From: JAWXCF01 sp034440515
GTDB lineage: Bacteria > Bacteroidota > Bacteroidia > CAILMK01
Assembly: GCA_034440515.1 (NCBI GenBank)
Contig: JAWXCF010000034.1
Coordinates: forward strand, 1 to 47,120
Direction: 5' to 3'
Length of the DNA: 47,120 bases
Below are positions 8,808 to 18,362 of the stretch, piece by piece. How positions within the stretch are numbered: position 1 is the first letter of the stretch; the number at the start of each line of letters is the position of its first letter. Under the pieces are notes generated by a model, which saw only the letters and a program-made list of their open reading frames with translations, did not search any database and was not told where the DNA came from. The position numbers and the translations under genes are program-made.

Positions 8808-10253
8808 TTAATAGTCATCAATTACTATGTTCGGATATTTAAGTTCAACTAGTTTTTTGTGTTTGCTTATGTATGATTTTATAATTCTTTGCTGATCAGC
8901 GTGGTGAGGAAAATGCTGTATTCTACTTTTCAACTCATCATAGTCTGTTATCTGCTCACTTTCTAAATCTACGTAGCCATACCCCTTAAACTTTGCATCC
9001 TCTATACAAATTATGGCTTTCTCTTGTGGCATTCGTCCATCTGCTATTATGATGAAATCAGGTACATCAAATGCATATTTATTTAGTGTTTTGTATAGTT
9101 TGGTATTGTACTCACTAATGCTCAATTCTCCTGTACATATTCCACAAATACAAGGTTCAACATTTTGCTCATATTTAGGTATTTCAACTGCCTTATCTAC
9201 TCTTAGTTTACACAACTCCGCTTTGCCAGTTAGTCCATATATCACCATTTGTGCAGTATATCTGCTGCCGACACTCATACTTGGCACTTCAACTTCATTT
9301 AGCAATTTCACAGATATATAAAATGATCCATCAGGTGTTTCATCTGTCAGAAATAAACCATATTTATGTCTCTTAGTACGTCTTTGTGCCTTATTATATA
9401 TTGGCATCCAACGCTTTATTTCGTGGCTTTCCTTTATTAGTGCAACTAGTTCATTACCCGTCACCTCATAGTCTATTGAGTCTATTTGTTGCTTTAGGTC
9501 AAAATACTTTGGGTCGTTCATATCTCCACTAAAGTGACTAATAATACGTTGTTGAATGTTATTGCTTTTGCCTACATAAATTATTTTTCCCTTTACATCT
9601 TTGAAGTAATAAACACCTGTTTCTTCTGGCAAATTTTCAACATCTGCTTTATTAATGCTTGGTGGTAATAGCGATTGCTTCAACTCTTCTGCTAATGCGG
9701 ATTTTATAACTGATTCTTTATCGTGTTGCAGCAACATTTGAAACAATTCTGCAGTTGCAGCTCCATCACCAAATGCTCTATGTCTGTTTGCTACCGGTAT
9801 GCCGACTGCATCACACAGTTTACCCAAACTATAGCTGGGAAGTCCTGGCATTATAGCCCTGCTTAACCTCACGGTACATAGGTTTCTACGCTGCCATCTT
9901 GTTCCCATTCGCCTATATTCATTAGCTATGAAATTATAGTCAAATCGAACATTGTGGGCTACAAATATTCTTCCTTTAGTTAGTTCTAATACCTTATCTG
10001 CAACTTCTTCCCATTCGGGGGCCTCAGCTACCATTTCATTAGAGATGCCTGTAAGTGCTGTGATGAAGGGTGAAATATATTGTTTGGGATTAACTAGGGT
10101 GCAATACTGCTCTATAACCCTTCGTCCGTTATGAATAAATATAGCAATCTCTGTAATTCTATCTTTTCGGGGGTCACCACCGCTGGTTTCTATATCGACT
10201 ATTGCGTACAAATGTTCTACCTCTTCTAATATTTCCAGATTGTAATTCAACAC
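8808..10253 (-). CDS. DnaQ-like 3'-5' exonuclease fused to GIY-YIG nuclease
   Basis: A 481-residue two-nuclease fusion. Residues about 17-180 are a DEDDh exonuclease: VDIETSGG (motif I), AHNVRFDYNF (motif II), HRAFGD (motif III). Residues about 210-290 are a GIY-YIG domain (GVYYFKD then IIYVGKS), as in the UvrC N-terminus. The remaining 190 residues include a CICGIC cysteine group of possible metal binding. Such fusions occur widely in Bacteroidota, often annotated as DNA polymerase III epsilon-like. A role in DNA repair or processing is likely. The start codon is GTG at 10253; no ATG lies before motif I. Confidence 0.88.
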   Translation of the reverse strand: MLNYNLEILEEVEHLYAIVDIETSGGDPRKDRITEIAIFIHNGRRVIEQYCTLVNPKQYISPFITALTGISNEMVAEAPEWEEVADKVLELTKGRIFVAHNVRFDYNFIANEYRRMGTRWQRRNLCTVRLSRAIMPGLPSYSLGKLCDAVGIPVANRHRAFGDGAATAELFQMLLQHDKESVIKSALAEELKQSLLPPSINKADVENLPEETGVYYFKDVKGKIIYVGKSNNIQQRIISHFSGDMNDPKYFDLKQQIDSIDYEVTGNELVALIKESHEIKRWMPIYNKAQRRTKRHKYGLFLTDETPDGSFYISVKLLNEVEVPSMSVGSRYTAQMVIYGLTGKAELCKLRVDKAVEIPKYEQNVEPCICGICTGELSISEYNTKLYKTLNKYAFDVPDFIIIADGRMPQEKAIICIEDAKFKGYGYVDLESEQITDYDELKSRIQHFPHHADQQRIIKSYISKHKKLVELKYPNIVIDDY

Positions 10254-10351
10254 ACTAATAATGTAAATAAGTGCCTAAATGCTTAAATAATAAATAGATG
10301 TTTCATAGTCTTTGCGAATTGAATTTATAAATACTTGCTTATAATATTGTT

Positions 10352-10867
10352 CTAATTATTAATGCCGAATTGAATAAGTAATTGATTTTTCTCTACAGCA
10401 TCTTTCTCATTAACTTTAATCGATTTAACGGTTGCGCTATTTGTCGCCTTTATCATATTTTCCATTTTCATAGCTTCAAGTATCAGAAGCGGCGTATCTT
10501 TTTCTACTGTTTGACCTTCAGTCACCATTATTTTTAGTACCAAGCCAGGCATAGGAGCCTTTATGTCTTTCACAGCATTAGCATTTAATGCATCTAAACC
10601 TAAGTCGTGCATCAATATGTCCGTTTCATCTTTAATGCTTATCTCCGCTGACTTACCGTTTACAGAAACTGTCATTGCTTTAACAGATTCTGAATTGGGA
10701 GAAATATTTACATTATAGCTTTTGTTTTTATAAATAATGTGAAATCTGGTATCGCTTATTTTCAACACATCTACTTCAGCGACAGCATCATTTACATACC
10801 AGGCACCTTTTACCCACTTTATATCTAATGTGTTGTCGCCGTCAATATTTACACTATATGTTGCCAT
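10352..10867 (-). CDS. Biotin/lipoyl carrier protein (acyl-CoA carboxylase BCCP-type)
   Basis: A 171-residue protein whose last 75 residues form a biotinyl domain: PMPGLV at 105-110 and the biotinylation motif EAMKMEN at 131-137, with Lys134 the expected biotin site. The first 95 residues are a beta-rich region typical of the BCCP subunits of Bacteroidota propionyl-/acetyl-CoA carboxylases or decarboxylases. No carboxylase or transcarboxylase gene is next to it, so its partners lie elsewhere. It sits 52 bases after dut on the same strand. Confidence 0.88.
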   Translation of the reverse strand: MATYSVNIDGDNTLDIKWVKGAWYVNDAVAEVDVLKISDTRFHIIYKNKSYNVNISPNSESVKAMTVSVNGKSAEISIKDETDILMHDLGLDALNANAVKDIKAPMPGLVLKIMVTEGQTVEKDTPLLILEAMKMENMIKATNSATVKSIKVNEKDAVEKNQLLIQFGINN

Positions 10868-10919
10868 TTGCTATTTATTTGGAATACTTAGATTTCAAAA
10901 ATACATCAATCACACTCAT

Positions 10920-11351
10920 TTATCCTGTGTGGCCAAATCCACCCTCACCCCTTACACTAGGTTCTATCTCAGAAACCTCAACTACTTTTACTTGGTGTAC
11001 TGCTGCTATTACCAATTGTGCTATTCTTTGACCATCAGTCACTTTTACGGGTTCATTACTTAGGTTTACCACTATCACTTTTACCTCTCCGCGATAGTCA
11101 CTATCTATGGTTCCCGGGCTGTTTAGCAGGGTAAGTCCATATTTTAGTGCATTTCCACTTCTCGGCCTCAGTTGCCCCTCATATCCTGCCGGTATTTGCA
11201 GGAACAAGCCAGTTGGTATGGCTATCCGCTCTAGCGATTGCAACAGCACATTGCCCTCTGCAACCCAAGCCGTAATATCTAAACCAGCACTGCCCACTGT
11301 TGCGTAATTGGGCATAGAGTGTGGACTTTTATTTATTATTTTCAGTATCAT
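10920..11351 (-). CDS. dut: dUTP diphosphatase
   Basis: A 143-residue trimeric-type dUTPase, normal length, hydrolysing dUTP to dUMP and pyrophosphate. All five motifs are present: AGLDI (22-26), RPRSG (62-66), GTIDSDYRGE (80-89, with catalytic Asp83), GQRIAQL (107-113) and the C-terminal RGEGGFGHTG (134-143) that closes over the active site. Its start overlaps the flippase stop by 4 bases (ATGA), so it is coupled to that gene. Confidence 0.96.
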   Translation of the reverse strand: MILKIINKSPHSMPNYATVGSAGLDITAWVAEGNVLLQSLERIAIPTGLFLQIPAGYEGQLRPRSGNALKYGLTLLNSPGTIDSDYRGEVKVIVVNLSNEPVKVTDGQRIAQLVIAAVHQVKVVEVSEIEPSVRGEGGFGHTG

Positions 11352-12853
11352 TTTAAAGATTCTGGTAAGTATTTCATTATGATGTTAGGACGCTCAAGAT
11401 ACACAAACATTACGACGTAAATAATAATAAAAAGAGTGCCCATTAGCATTTGCCCAGCGTGAAACTCCCCAGCATCGTGGTTTGATATCAATCTAGAAAC
11501 CATATATAATATTATGGCACCACATATATACAAGCTTATTCTACCTATGTCATAATTAACTGGATAATATTTTTGACCAAGTATATAGCTTGCTACAGCC
11601 ATAAATAAATAGCAAACTAACGTAGCCCAGGCACTGGCCATATATCCATAGCTAGGTATAAATATAAAATTTATAAGCAAAGTAATACACGCCCCAATAA
11701 TGGCGATGACGGCACCCAAACCCGTTCTATTAGTCTGTTTGTACCATTGGCTAAGGTAATAGAATACACCTAAAAATAAATTAGCCAATAGCAAAATAGG
11801 TACAACTGCCAAACCTTGACGATAATCTTTACCTATAATTCTAAGGAAAATGGGCAAATAAAATACAATCACCAGAAAAATTAAACCTGTAGCAAAGCAG
11901 AAATACTTTAAAATTTCTGCAAATAAGATTTTAGAATCCTTTTCTCTAGATTGATTAAAGAAAAAAGGCTCTGCAGCATACCTAAAGCTACTTACAGCCA
12001 ATGTCATAAATATACTAAGCTTATAGCAGGCACTATAAATTCCTACCTGCTCCATACGTTGAAATGTAGAGCCTGGCAACCTAGCACTTAATAGAATTCT
12101 ATCTAATGTTTCATTTATCATACCTGCAAAACCTAGAATAAGTAATGGCCAACTATACCGCAGCATATTTTTCCACAAATACAGATTAAGCTTTATTTTC
12201 ATAGACGCTATTTCCTTATGCAACAAAACCAAGGTAATAAATGAGCTCAACACGTTACTTATTAATACATAGGCTACTCCAGCATTTGGTATGTATAGAT
12301 ATGAGAGTACTGGTCTCAACCATTCCCAAGCCTCGCTAATCATAGCGTGAGGTAAGAAGAATAGAAAAAAGAAATTGAAAAAGATATTAAGTATTATCCC
12401 TACCAATTTTAATGAGCTAAACCGTAATGCGCGCTCACTCCTTCTAATTTCAGCAAAGGGAATACTACTAAGCGTATCAAATAATAATATGAGCCCAGCA
12501 TATACGATGTAATCTGAGTGTAGAGGGTAGCCAATAATTGACGCAAAAAATGGTGCAAATGCGATTAATAAGCCACTAAATAGCAAGCTGCTGCCCAAAT
12601 GCCCACTAAATGCTGTGCCAGCTATCAAATCTTTACCCCCTCTTTGCCTACTGGTAAAGAAGAAATACCCTGTCTCTATGCCGTAGGTATAGAGAATATT
12701 AAAAAAAGTAATGTAGGCATATAACAACGATATGACCCCAAATTCTTCAGGAGCAAATAATCGAGTGTAAACCGGTGTAAGAAAGAAATTTAGCAACCTT
12801 CCGGCAAAGTAACTTACCCCATATAGGGCAGTCTGTGAAGCCAATTTCCGCAT
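11348..12853 (-). CDS. Oligosaccharide flippase family protein (Wzx/MATE-like)
   Basis: A polytopic membrane protein of about 500 residues with some 12-14 hydrophobic segments and the N-terminus LASQTALYGVSYFAGRLLNF, typical of polysaccharide-synthesis flippases. It probably moves a lipid-linked glycan across the inner membrane. Two starts are possible: GTG at 12862 and ATG at 12853. A -7 element ends only 4 bases before the GTG, so transcription should begin about there; I chose the ATG. It is coupled to dut by an ATGA overlap. Confidence 0.88.
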   Translation of the reverse strand: MRKLASQTALYGVSYFAGRLLNFFLTPVYTRLFAPEEFGVISLLYAYITFFNILYTYGIETGYFFFTSRQRGGKDLIAGTAFSGHLGSSLLFSGLLIAFAPFFASIIGYPLHSDYIVYAGLILLFDTLSSIPFAEIRRSERALRFSSLKLVGIILNIFFNFFFLFFLPHAMISEAWEWLRPVLSYLYIPNAGVAYVLISNVLSSFITLVLLHKEIASMKIKLNLYLWKNMLRYSWPLLILGFAGMINETLDRILLSARLPGSTFQRMEQVGIYSACYKLSIFMTLAVSSFRYAAEPFFFNQSREKDSKILFAEILKYFCFATGLIFLVIVFYLPIFLRIIGKDYRQGLAVVPILLLANLFLGVFYYLSQWYKQTNRTGLGAVIAIIGACITLLINFIFIPSYGYMASAWATLVCYLFMAVASYILGQKYYPVNYDIGRISLYICGAIILYMVSRLISNHDAGEFHAGQMLMGTLFIIIYVVMFVYLERPNIIMKYLPESLK

Positions 12854-12866
12854 TTTACTCACGTTA

Positions 12867-12874
12867 CAAATGTA
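12867..12874 (-). promoter_or_regulatory. Bacteroidota -7 promoter element (flippase-dut operon)
   Basis: The minus strand reads TACATTTG, an exact TAnnTTTG match. It ends 4 bases before the GTG at 12862 and 13 bases before the ATG at 12853, which favours the ATG as the real start. Confidence 0.5.
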
Positions 12875-12896
12875 ATTCGCCTTATCTTAGTCCCGT

Positions 12897-13823
12897 ATGA
12901 AGTACTTCTATCAGTTAACATTTTCCTTAATATTAATTTCCAGCTTAATAGTAAGCAGCTGCAAATCAGACAGCAATGATAACGAAAACGGCATTATGAG
13001 TGACACCGCAACCACTGGCAGGTCGTCAGGTTTAAATGGTGATAGCCTTTTGGTTCAAGACGGAAATGGTCTTGCACCATCAGATGACCCAGGTAAAACC
13101 TTACAAGAGGCTGTTGTGAATAACAGTACTGTAGATGATATGCTAATAACTTGGCGCACAATACATTCTAATCTAAAATATCAGCAGTTGGGCGAAGTAT
13201 ATACTGACCCTATCACCGTAGATGGCAATAAATTTACCCTAGATCAACTAAAAGAAGCCCGAAAAAAGACCTTTATGCAATACAACGATTTTACTTTAGG
13301 CTATGATGATAGGTATAAAGTGCAAGATATTGGCGGTGGAAAGAAAAGGGTAACCATTAGATTAAGTGAGATTAAAAATGGAATTCCTATTAATACAGAC
13401 GCCTACTTGATTTTAGTAAAAACAGAAACTGGATATAAAATAACAGAACAAGGGGCTAGGGACACAAAAAACAATGATCGTGAAAACAAAACCAGAATGA
13501 TAACCATAGATGAAATAAAAAACTGTGACCTAGCAGTAGAGGCCTGCCTAAGAAATAACCCAGCCTTGACCCCTAAAATAACAGATATAAACATTAAACA
13601 TAGGACGGAATTTAAACCAAACAGTGCAGGAAATGCTAAACCAGAATATGTAATTTTGTTCTATAAATCGGAAAAAAGCAAAATAGAAACAGTTACCAGA
13701 GTGTACTTAAATGTAGAAAATGGTAATATGTATGAACAACTGCCAATGGACGATAAAAGAAGAGAAATGCCGCACGACCCGCTATTAGCTGCTAAACTAA
13801 TGCAACTATGCGGTGGTAAATAA
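12897..13823 (+). CDS. Lipoprotein of unknown function
   Basis: A 308-residue lipoprotein: hydrophobic signal then VSSC, with the lipidated Cys at residue 22, followed by an Asp/Asn/Ser/Gly-rich linker to about residue 75. The later part (about 80-200) has a helix-then-sheet pattern with alternating hydrophobic strands (KKRVTIRLSEI, DAYLILVKTETGYKITEQ), which loosely recalls NTF2-like folds; this is a guess. It sits 15 bases upstream of lgt, whose product would lipidate it. No function is recognised. Confidence 0.8.
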   Translation: MKYFYQLTFSLILISSLIVSSCKSDSNDNENGIMSDTATTGRSSGLNGDSLLVQDGNGLAPSDDPGKTLQEAVVNNSTVDDMLITWRTIHSNLKYQQLGEVYTDPITVDGNKFTLDQLKEARKKTFMQYNDFTLGYDDRYKVQDIGGGKKRVTIRLSEIKNGIPINTDAYLILVKTETGYKITEQGARDTKNNDRENKTRMITIDEIKNCDLAVEACLRNNPALTPKITDINIKHRTEFKPNSAGNAKPEYVILFYKSEKSKIETVTRVYLNVENGNMYEQLPMDDKRREMPHDPLLAAKLMQLCGGK

Positions 13824-13838
13824 TATAGAACAATCATA

Positions 13839-14759
13839 ATGATTCCAACTTTGATATATCAACCTATTTCAAACTTTATTACTTGGGATGTAAATCCAAT
13901 CATATTCGAAGTATTTAATAGAGAGGTTCGCTACTACGGGCTATTTTTTGCTCTTGCGTTTTTGCTAGGCTATCAGGTTATGGCCTATGTCTATAAGAAA
14001 GATGGACTTCGCACCCTAGACGTAGATAGGTTATCTGTATTTATGGTTGTGGCCGTAATAGTCGGTGCCAGATTAGGTCAAGTATTATTATATGACCCTG
14101 GATACTATTTCGCTAATCCTTCAGAAATTATTCAAATATGGAAAGGCGGTTTAGCCAGTCACGGCGCTGCTATTGGCATCATCATCGCAATGTTTTTCTA
14201 CACAAGAAAGCCTCCCGTTACCAACCTAATGTGGATGCTAGACAGAATAATACTATCTGTACCCATAGGTGGTGCACTAGTACGTATGGGTAACCTGATG
14301 AATAGTGAAATATACGGCCACATGACCAGTTTAACCTGGGGATTCATATTTGTTAGAGATCCTGAATCTGGAATGTTGCCTAGGCACCCTACCCAAATAT
14401 ATGAAGCACTAAGTTACTTAGTTATATTTGTTATATTGTTTCTTGTTTATAGAACTAAGCAGGGCAACAGAGTTAAGCCAGGTTCACTATTTGGTCTATT
14501 TTTGATTCTACTATTTGGAGTACGTTTTGTAATCGAATTTCTAAAAGTGCAACAAGAACCCTTTGAGACTAATATATTGAATCAAGTTGGATTGAATCAA
14601 GGGCAGTTGCTAAGTATTCCATTCGTACTATTGGGTATTTATTTTATGCTTAGCTCTCGCAATAAAATTCCTAAAATGTCTGACGGAAGGCCCACTCCAT
14701 TAGTAAATTCTGCCAATAATTTAAGTGAGATAATAGACGTAGAGGCTCAAAACATTTAA
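13839..14759 (+). CDS. lgt: Prolipoprotein diacylglyceryl transferase
   Basis: A 306-residue inner-membrane enzyme that moves diacylglycerol from phosphatidylglycerol to the lipobox Cys of prolipoproteins. It has about seven membrane segments, the early RYYGLFFALAFLLGY region, HGA in the segment SHGAAIG, and the Lgt signature with GNLMNSEIYG followed by RHPTQIYEA. Length and motif order match the family. It forms a probable operon with the lipoprotein before it and xseA-xseB after it. The window encodes at least five lipoproteins that would be its substrates. Confidence 0.95.
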   Translation: MIPTLIYQPISNFITWDVNPIIFEVFNREVRYYGLFFALAFLLGYQVMAYVYKKDGLRTLDVDRLSVFMVVAVIVGARLGQVLLYDPGYYFANPSEIIQIWKGGLASHGAAIGIIIAMFFYTRKPPVTNLMWMLDRIILSVPIGGALVRMGNLMNSEIYGHMTSLTWGFIFVRDPESGMLPRHPTQIYEALSYLVIFVILFLVYRTKQGNRVKPGSLFGLFLILLFGVRFVIEFLKVQQEPFETNILNQVGLNQGQLLSIPFVLLGIYFMLSSRNKIPKMSDGRPTPLVNSANNLSEIIDVEAQNI

Positions 14760-14818
14760 GTTGATTGATGCATTAACTATCATATTTACAACCCTATCAG
14801 CATTTTTACTAAAATCTA

Positions 14819-15952
14819 TTGGAACAGCTCAGCGTATCAGAATTAACCAGCTACATTAAAGAACTATTAGAGGACGATCCTATTCTATTAAATGTTACGG
14901 TAACCGGTGAGATAAGTCAATTTTCCATACATTCCAATGGGCACGCATACTTTTCAGTAAAAGACGAAACAGCCTTAATTAACTGTGTTAGGTTTAAGAA
15001 TAGATATCCCAATGCACCGGTGCTTGAACGATTTGATGCAGGTGATAAAGTAGCTATGACGGGTAGTTTAACTGTTTATCCACCTAAGGGTAGTTATCAA
15101 TTTAAGGCAAATACTGTAGTAAGGCAGGGTTTAGGTGATATATTCAAAGACTTCATTTTGTTAAAGGAAAAGCTTGAGAAAAAAGGTCTTTTCGATCAAA
15201 AGTTTAAGCAAAGTATTCAACATATTTTGAGATGTTTTGGGGTAGTCACGGCACCTACTGGGGCAGTAATCCACGATATACATAATACCATACAACGTAG
15301 ATTTCCAGCTATGCACATAGTTTTATACCCTAGTTTGGTACAAGGAGAAGCAGCAGTAGATAGCTTAATAAAAGGAATAGATGCATTAGAACTAAATAAA
15401 GAGGTTCAGGCCATATTATTAGCCAGAGGTGGTGGAAGTTTAGAAGATTTATGGTGCTTTAATTCCGAGCGATTGGCAAGACGCATTTTCGCTTGTAAAA
15501 AACCCATAATATCTGCCGTAGGGCACGAATCAGACTTCACCATTTGTGACTTAGTTGCAGATTATAGAATGGCGACACCAACAGCAGCTGCTGAGTTTTT
15601 AAGTCCAGATATAAATGCAATTAAATCATTTATAGCGATTCAAACACACGAAATAGATAAAATAGTGCAGCGCAAGTGGCAAGAATATGATTTAGCCATT
15701 GGCAATTTCAAAGAACAACTATCTAGAAGTGTGCGTTATAAGTTTCAATCAGTACAATCAGAACTAAAGGTATTAACCAGCCAATTAGAAGTGCATAACC
15801 CTAACATTCCACTTAAGAAAGGCTATAACATCACACTCATAAACGGCAAAACAGTAAGAGATGTAGGTACCCTAAATTTGGGTGATGAAATAACCACCAT
15901 ATATCAGTCGGGTAAAACAAAAAGCTTAATCTCAGAAATTACTAAAAAATAA
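14819..15952 (+). CDS. xseA: Exodeoxyribonuclease VII large subunit
   Basis: A 377-residue catalytic subunit of exonuclease VII, which degrades single-stranded DNA to short oligonucleotides. The N-terminal OB fold covers about residues 1-100 (LNVTVTGEISQF, GHAYFSVKD), followed by the nuclease core with GVVTAPTGAVIHDI, LARGGGSLEDLW and ISAVGHESDFTICD. It is shorter than the E. coli protein (456), mainly in the coiled-coil region. The start is a TTG at 14819, chosen because the family N-terminus (SVSELTSYIKELLE) begins at once after it. xseB follows after 14 bases. Confidence 0.94.
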   Translation: MEQLSVSELTSYIKELLEDDPILLNVTVTGEISQFSIHSNGHAYFSVKDETALINCVRFKNRYPNAPVLERFDAGDKVAMTGSLTVYPPKGSYQFKANTVVRQGLGDIFKDFILLKEKLEKKGLFDQKFKQSIQHILRCFGVVTAPTGAVIHDIHNTIQRRFPAMHIVLYPSLVQGEAAVDSLIKGIDALELNKEVQAILLARGGGSLEDLWCFNSERLARRIFACKKPIISAVGHESDFTICDLVADYRMATPTAAAEFLSPDINAIKSFIAIQTHEIDKIVQRKWQEYDLAIGNFKEQLSRSVRYKFQSVQSELKVLTSQLEVHNPNIPLKKGYNITLINGKTVRDVGTLNLGDEITTIYQSGKTKSLISEITKK

Positions 15953-15966
15953 AAAATATTATAAAA

Positions 15967-16155
15967 ATGGATACACAAAACACTCTAGACTATCATATGA
16001 ATAAAGTGAGCGAAATAGTAGATCTTATGGAAAGTCCAGACATTAGCCTAGACGAAACAATGAACTTGTATAAAGAAGCAAAGATTAGTTTAAACTTTTG
16101 CACAGAATACTTGAATAAGGCAAAATTGACTTTTGAGCAACTAGAAATTGCTTAG
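15967..16155 (+). CDS. xseB: Exodeoxyribonuclease VII small subunit
   Basis: A 62-residue helical protein with the XseB pattern: YHMNKVSEIVDLMESPDISLDE, then a second helix with LYKEAKISLNFCTEYLNKAKLT. Length and place directly behind xseA support the call. It converges on the next gene with 17 bases between stops. Confidence 0.9.
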   Translation: MDTQNTLDYHMNKVSEIVDLMESPDISLDETMNLYKEAKISLNFCTEYLNKAKLTFEQLEIA

Positions 16156-16172
16156 CTCTACATTGCTAAAAT

Positions 16173-16886
16173 TTATATTTGGCTTAACATAACTTCTCTT
16201 TTCAGTAGGCTACATATTTTATACCTTACGTCGTGCGTATCTTCATATAGTGCATCGATTAATTGATACACCTTAGCCAATCCAATTTTAGTAGACCATT
16301 CAAATGGTCCAAAAGGATAGTTTACACCTAATTTCATTGCTGTATCAATATCTTCTTTGGTAGAAATATTTTCTTGAACAGTGTAGTAAGCTTCGTTTAT
16401 TATCATACATACCACTCTGGCTGTGACCATACCTACTCTATCGCCAACTGGCAAATAATCTATGGCTAATTCAGACATAACAGCCTTCCATTCGAATTCT
16501 TCTTTTGCATACAAATAGGCTATTTCTTTCTTAGGCAGGGCTAAAAAGTAATCTAGTGTGTTAATACCAGCTATTTTAGTTGTGCCTATTTCTACCGTTG
16601 CACCCACCAATAACTGGGCAACACTATGAAAAATAGACGATATCAATAAAAATTTAGGCTTAGTATATAAGCACTCATCTATTTCATATTCATAGTTATC
16701 CATTTCCAAATGAACCAATAAATCAGCACCCTTTTCCATACCAGAATAATCACACGCTCCTGCCTCTTGAAAATAAACTTTATGCCCATTTATTTCATTT
16801 TCCGCTTGTATGCTAGTTAAAGTTATACCTGTATGTTTTAGAAATTCTAAGGCTTTAACTGTTGTGCCAATAATGATGATGTGCAT
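16173..16886 (-). CDS. 3-hydroxyacyl-CoA dehydrogenase-like protein with degenerate NAD domain
   Basis: About 237 residues. The C-terminal 100 residues match the 3HCDH C-terminal domain: GMVTARVVCMIINEAYYTVQE, then DIDTAMKLGVNYPFGPFEW, which is where the 3-hydroxybutyryl-CoA dehydrogenase family forms its dimer and active site. The N-terminal half is Rossmann-like but short, and the usual GxGxxG is reduced to IIIIGTTVKALEF; much of the NAD domain is missing. It may have lost dehydrogenase activity or act on an unknown substrate. I chose the ATG at 16886; a TTG at 16898 would add four residues. Confidence 0.75.
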   Translation of the reverse strand: MHIIIIGTTVKALEFLKHTGITLTSIQAENEINGHKVYFQEAGACDYSGMEKGADLLVHLEMDNYEYEIDECLYTKPKFLLISSIFHSVAQLLVGATVEIGTTKIAGINTLDYFLALPKKEIAYLYAKEEFEWKAVMSELAIDYLPVGDRVGMVTARVVCMIINEAYYTVQENISTKEDIDTAMKLGVNYPFGPFEWSTKIGLAKVYQLIDALYEDTHDVRYKICSLLKREVMLSQI

Positions 16887-17034
16887 AGATTCGGACAATT
16901 GAATAAGATGACTGCAAATTAAGAGAAGAAAATACGAATAATCATTAATTAATTGGGCATCTTATTTACCTAAATATCTATACTACTATTGTTACAAATT
17001 ATATACACGACCTCATAACTTCCACTAAAGCTAT

Positions 17035-17042
17035 TAACTTTG
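17035..17042 (+). promoter_or_regulatory. Bacteroidota -7 promoter element (glyA)
   Basis: TAACTTTG matches TAnnTTTG exactly and ends 23 bases before the glyA ATG, in a 179-base intergenic region with no other candidate. Confidence 0.5.
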
Positions 17043-17065
17043 TCTAACTACATCTATAAATAGAA

Positions 17066-18352
17066 ATGACAAGAGATCAACTGGTATTTGACCTAATAAA
17101 CAGGGAGTTAGAAAGACAAGAAAATGGACTTGAGTTAATCGCCTCAGAAAACTTTGTTAGCCTACAGGTAATGGAAGCAATGGGCAGCGTGTTAACCAAT
17201 AAATATGCAGAAGGCTTGCCAGGAAAAAGATATTATGGTGGCTGTGAAATAGTTGATCAAGTAGAAAATTTAGCTAGAGATAGATTTAAGCAATTATTTG
17301 GGGCGCAATGGGTTAATGTACAACCACATAGTGGTGCACAAGCCAATGCGGCGGTAATGCTAGGCGTTTTAAAGCCAGGTGACGCCATATTAGGCTTTGA
17401 CCTAAGTCACGGCGGCCACTTAACGCACGGTTCATCAGTAAACTTTAGTGGGAAATTATACCAGCCTAATTTCTATGGTGTAGAGCAAGAAACAGGATTA
17501 ATAGATTGGGACAAAGTACACGCTAATGCATTAGCAGTAAAACCAAGACTTATAATATGTGGTGCAAGTGCCTATAGCAGAGATTGGGACTATGCACGTT
17601 TGCGCACTATAGCTGATGAAGTTGGCGCATTGCTTTTGGCTGATATCAGCCACCCATCAGGTATAATAGCTAAGGGATATTTAAACAATCCACTCCCATA
17701 CTGCCATATAGTAACCAGCACTACCCATAAGACCCTACGTGGACCACGTGGTGGCGTAATATATATGGGTGATGATATAGAAAATACTTGGGGCGATGTA
17801 AACCTAAAGGGTGAACCTAAGATGTTGAGCGCCATACTAGACGGTGCAGTGTTTCCAGGTACTCAGGGTGGACCACTAGAACACGTTATTGCATCTAAAG
17901 CAATTGCATTTGGTGAAGCATTAACCGATGAGTATGACCAATATATACAAAATGTATTGAGTAATGCTAAAGCTATGAGCCAAGCATTTATGGATAAAGG
18001 CTACAACATAATAACTGGTGGTACAGATAATCACTTGATGCTGATAGACTTAAGAAATAAAAATATAAATGGTAAGCAAGCTGAAAATGCCTTAAATGAG
18101 GCACACATCACCCTGAATAAGAATATGGTACCGTTTGATGATAAATCGCCATTTGTTACCAGTGGCATCAGGGTAGGTACTGCCGCCATTACTTCTCGCG
18201 GGCTAGTTGCTACAGATATGGGAGAAATAGTAGAACTAATTGACCAAGTGCTGATGAATCAAGACGATACTACGACTGTAAAATCAGTAAGCGCAAAAGT
18301 TCATCACTTGGCAGCGAAATACCCGCTATATGCAGAGTTAAGTGTAGTTTAA
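17066..18352 (+). CDS. glyA: Serine hydroxymethyltransferase
   Basis: A 428-residue PLP enzyme converting serine and tetrahydrofolate to glycine and 5,10-methylene-THF, the main source of one-carbon units. It has IASENF (25-30), YAEGLPGKRYYGG (47-59), the PLP-Lys motif TSTTHKTLRGPRGG with Lys222, and PGTQGGP further on. The Asp-His region reads ADISHPSG where E. coli-type enzymes have VDMAHVAG; Asp and His are kept. folP nearby on the other strand also belongs to folate metabolism. Confidence 0.96.
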   Translation: MTRDQLVFDLINRELERQENGLELIASENFVSLQVMEAMGSVLTNKYAEGLPGKRYYGGCEIVDQVENLARDRFKQLFGAQWVNVQPHSGAQANAAVMLGVLKPGDAILGFDLSHGGHLTHGSSVNFSGKLYQPNFYGVEQETGLIDWDKVHANALAVKPRLIICGASAYSRDWDYARLRTIADEVGALLLADISHPSGIIAKGYLNNPLPYCHIVTSTTHKTLRGPRGGVIYMGDDIENTWGDVNLKGEPKMLSAILDGAVFPGTQGGPLEHVIASKAIAFGEALTDEYDQYIQNVLSNAKAMSQAFMDKGYNIITGGTDNHLMLIDLRNKNINGKQAENALNEAHITLNKNMVPFDDKSPFVTSGIRVGTAAITSRGLVATDMGEIVELIDQVLMNQDDTTTVKSVSAKVHHLAAKYPLYAELSVV

Positions 18353-18362
18353 ATTTAAAATA

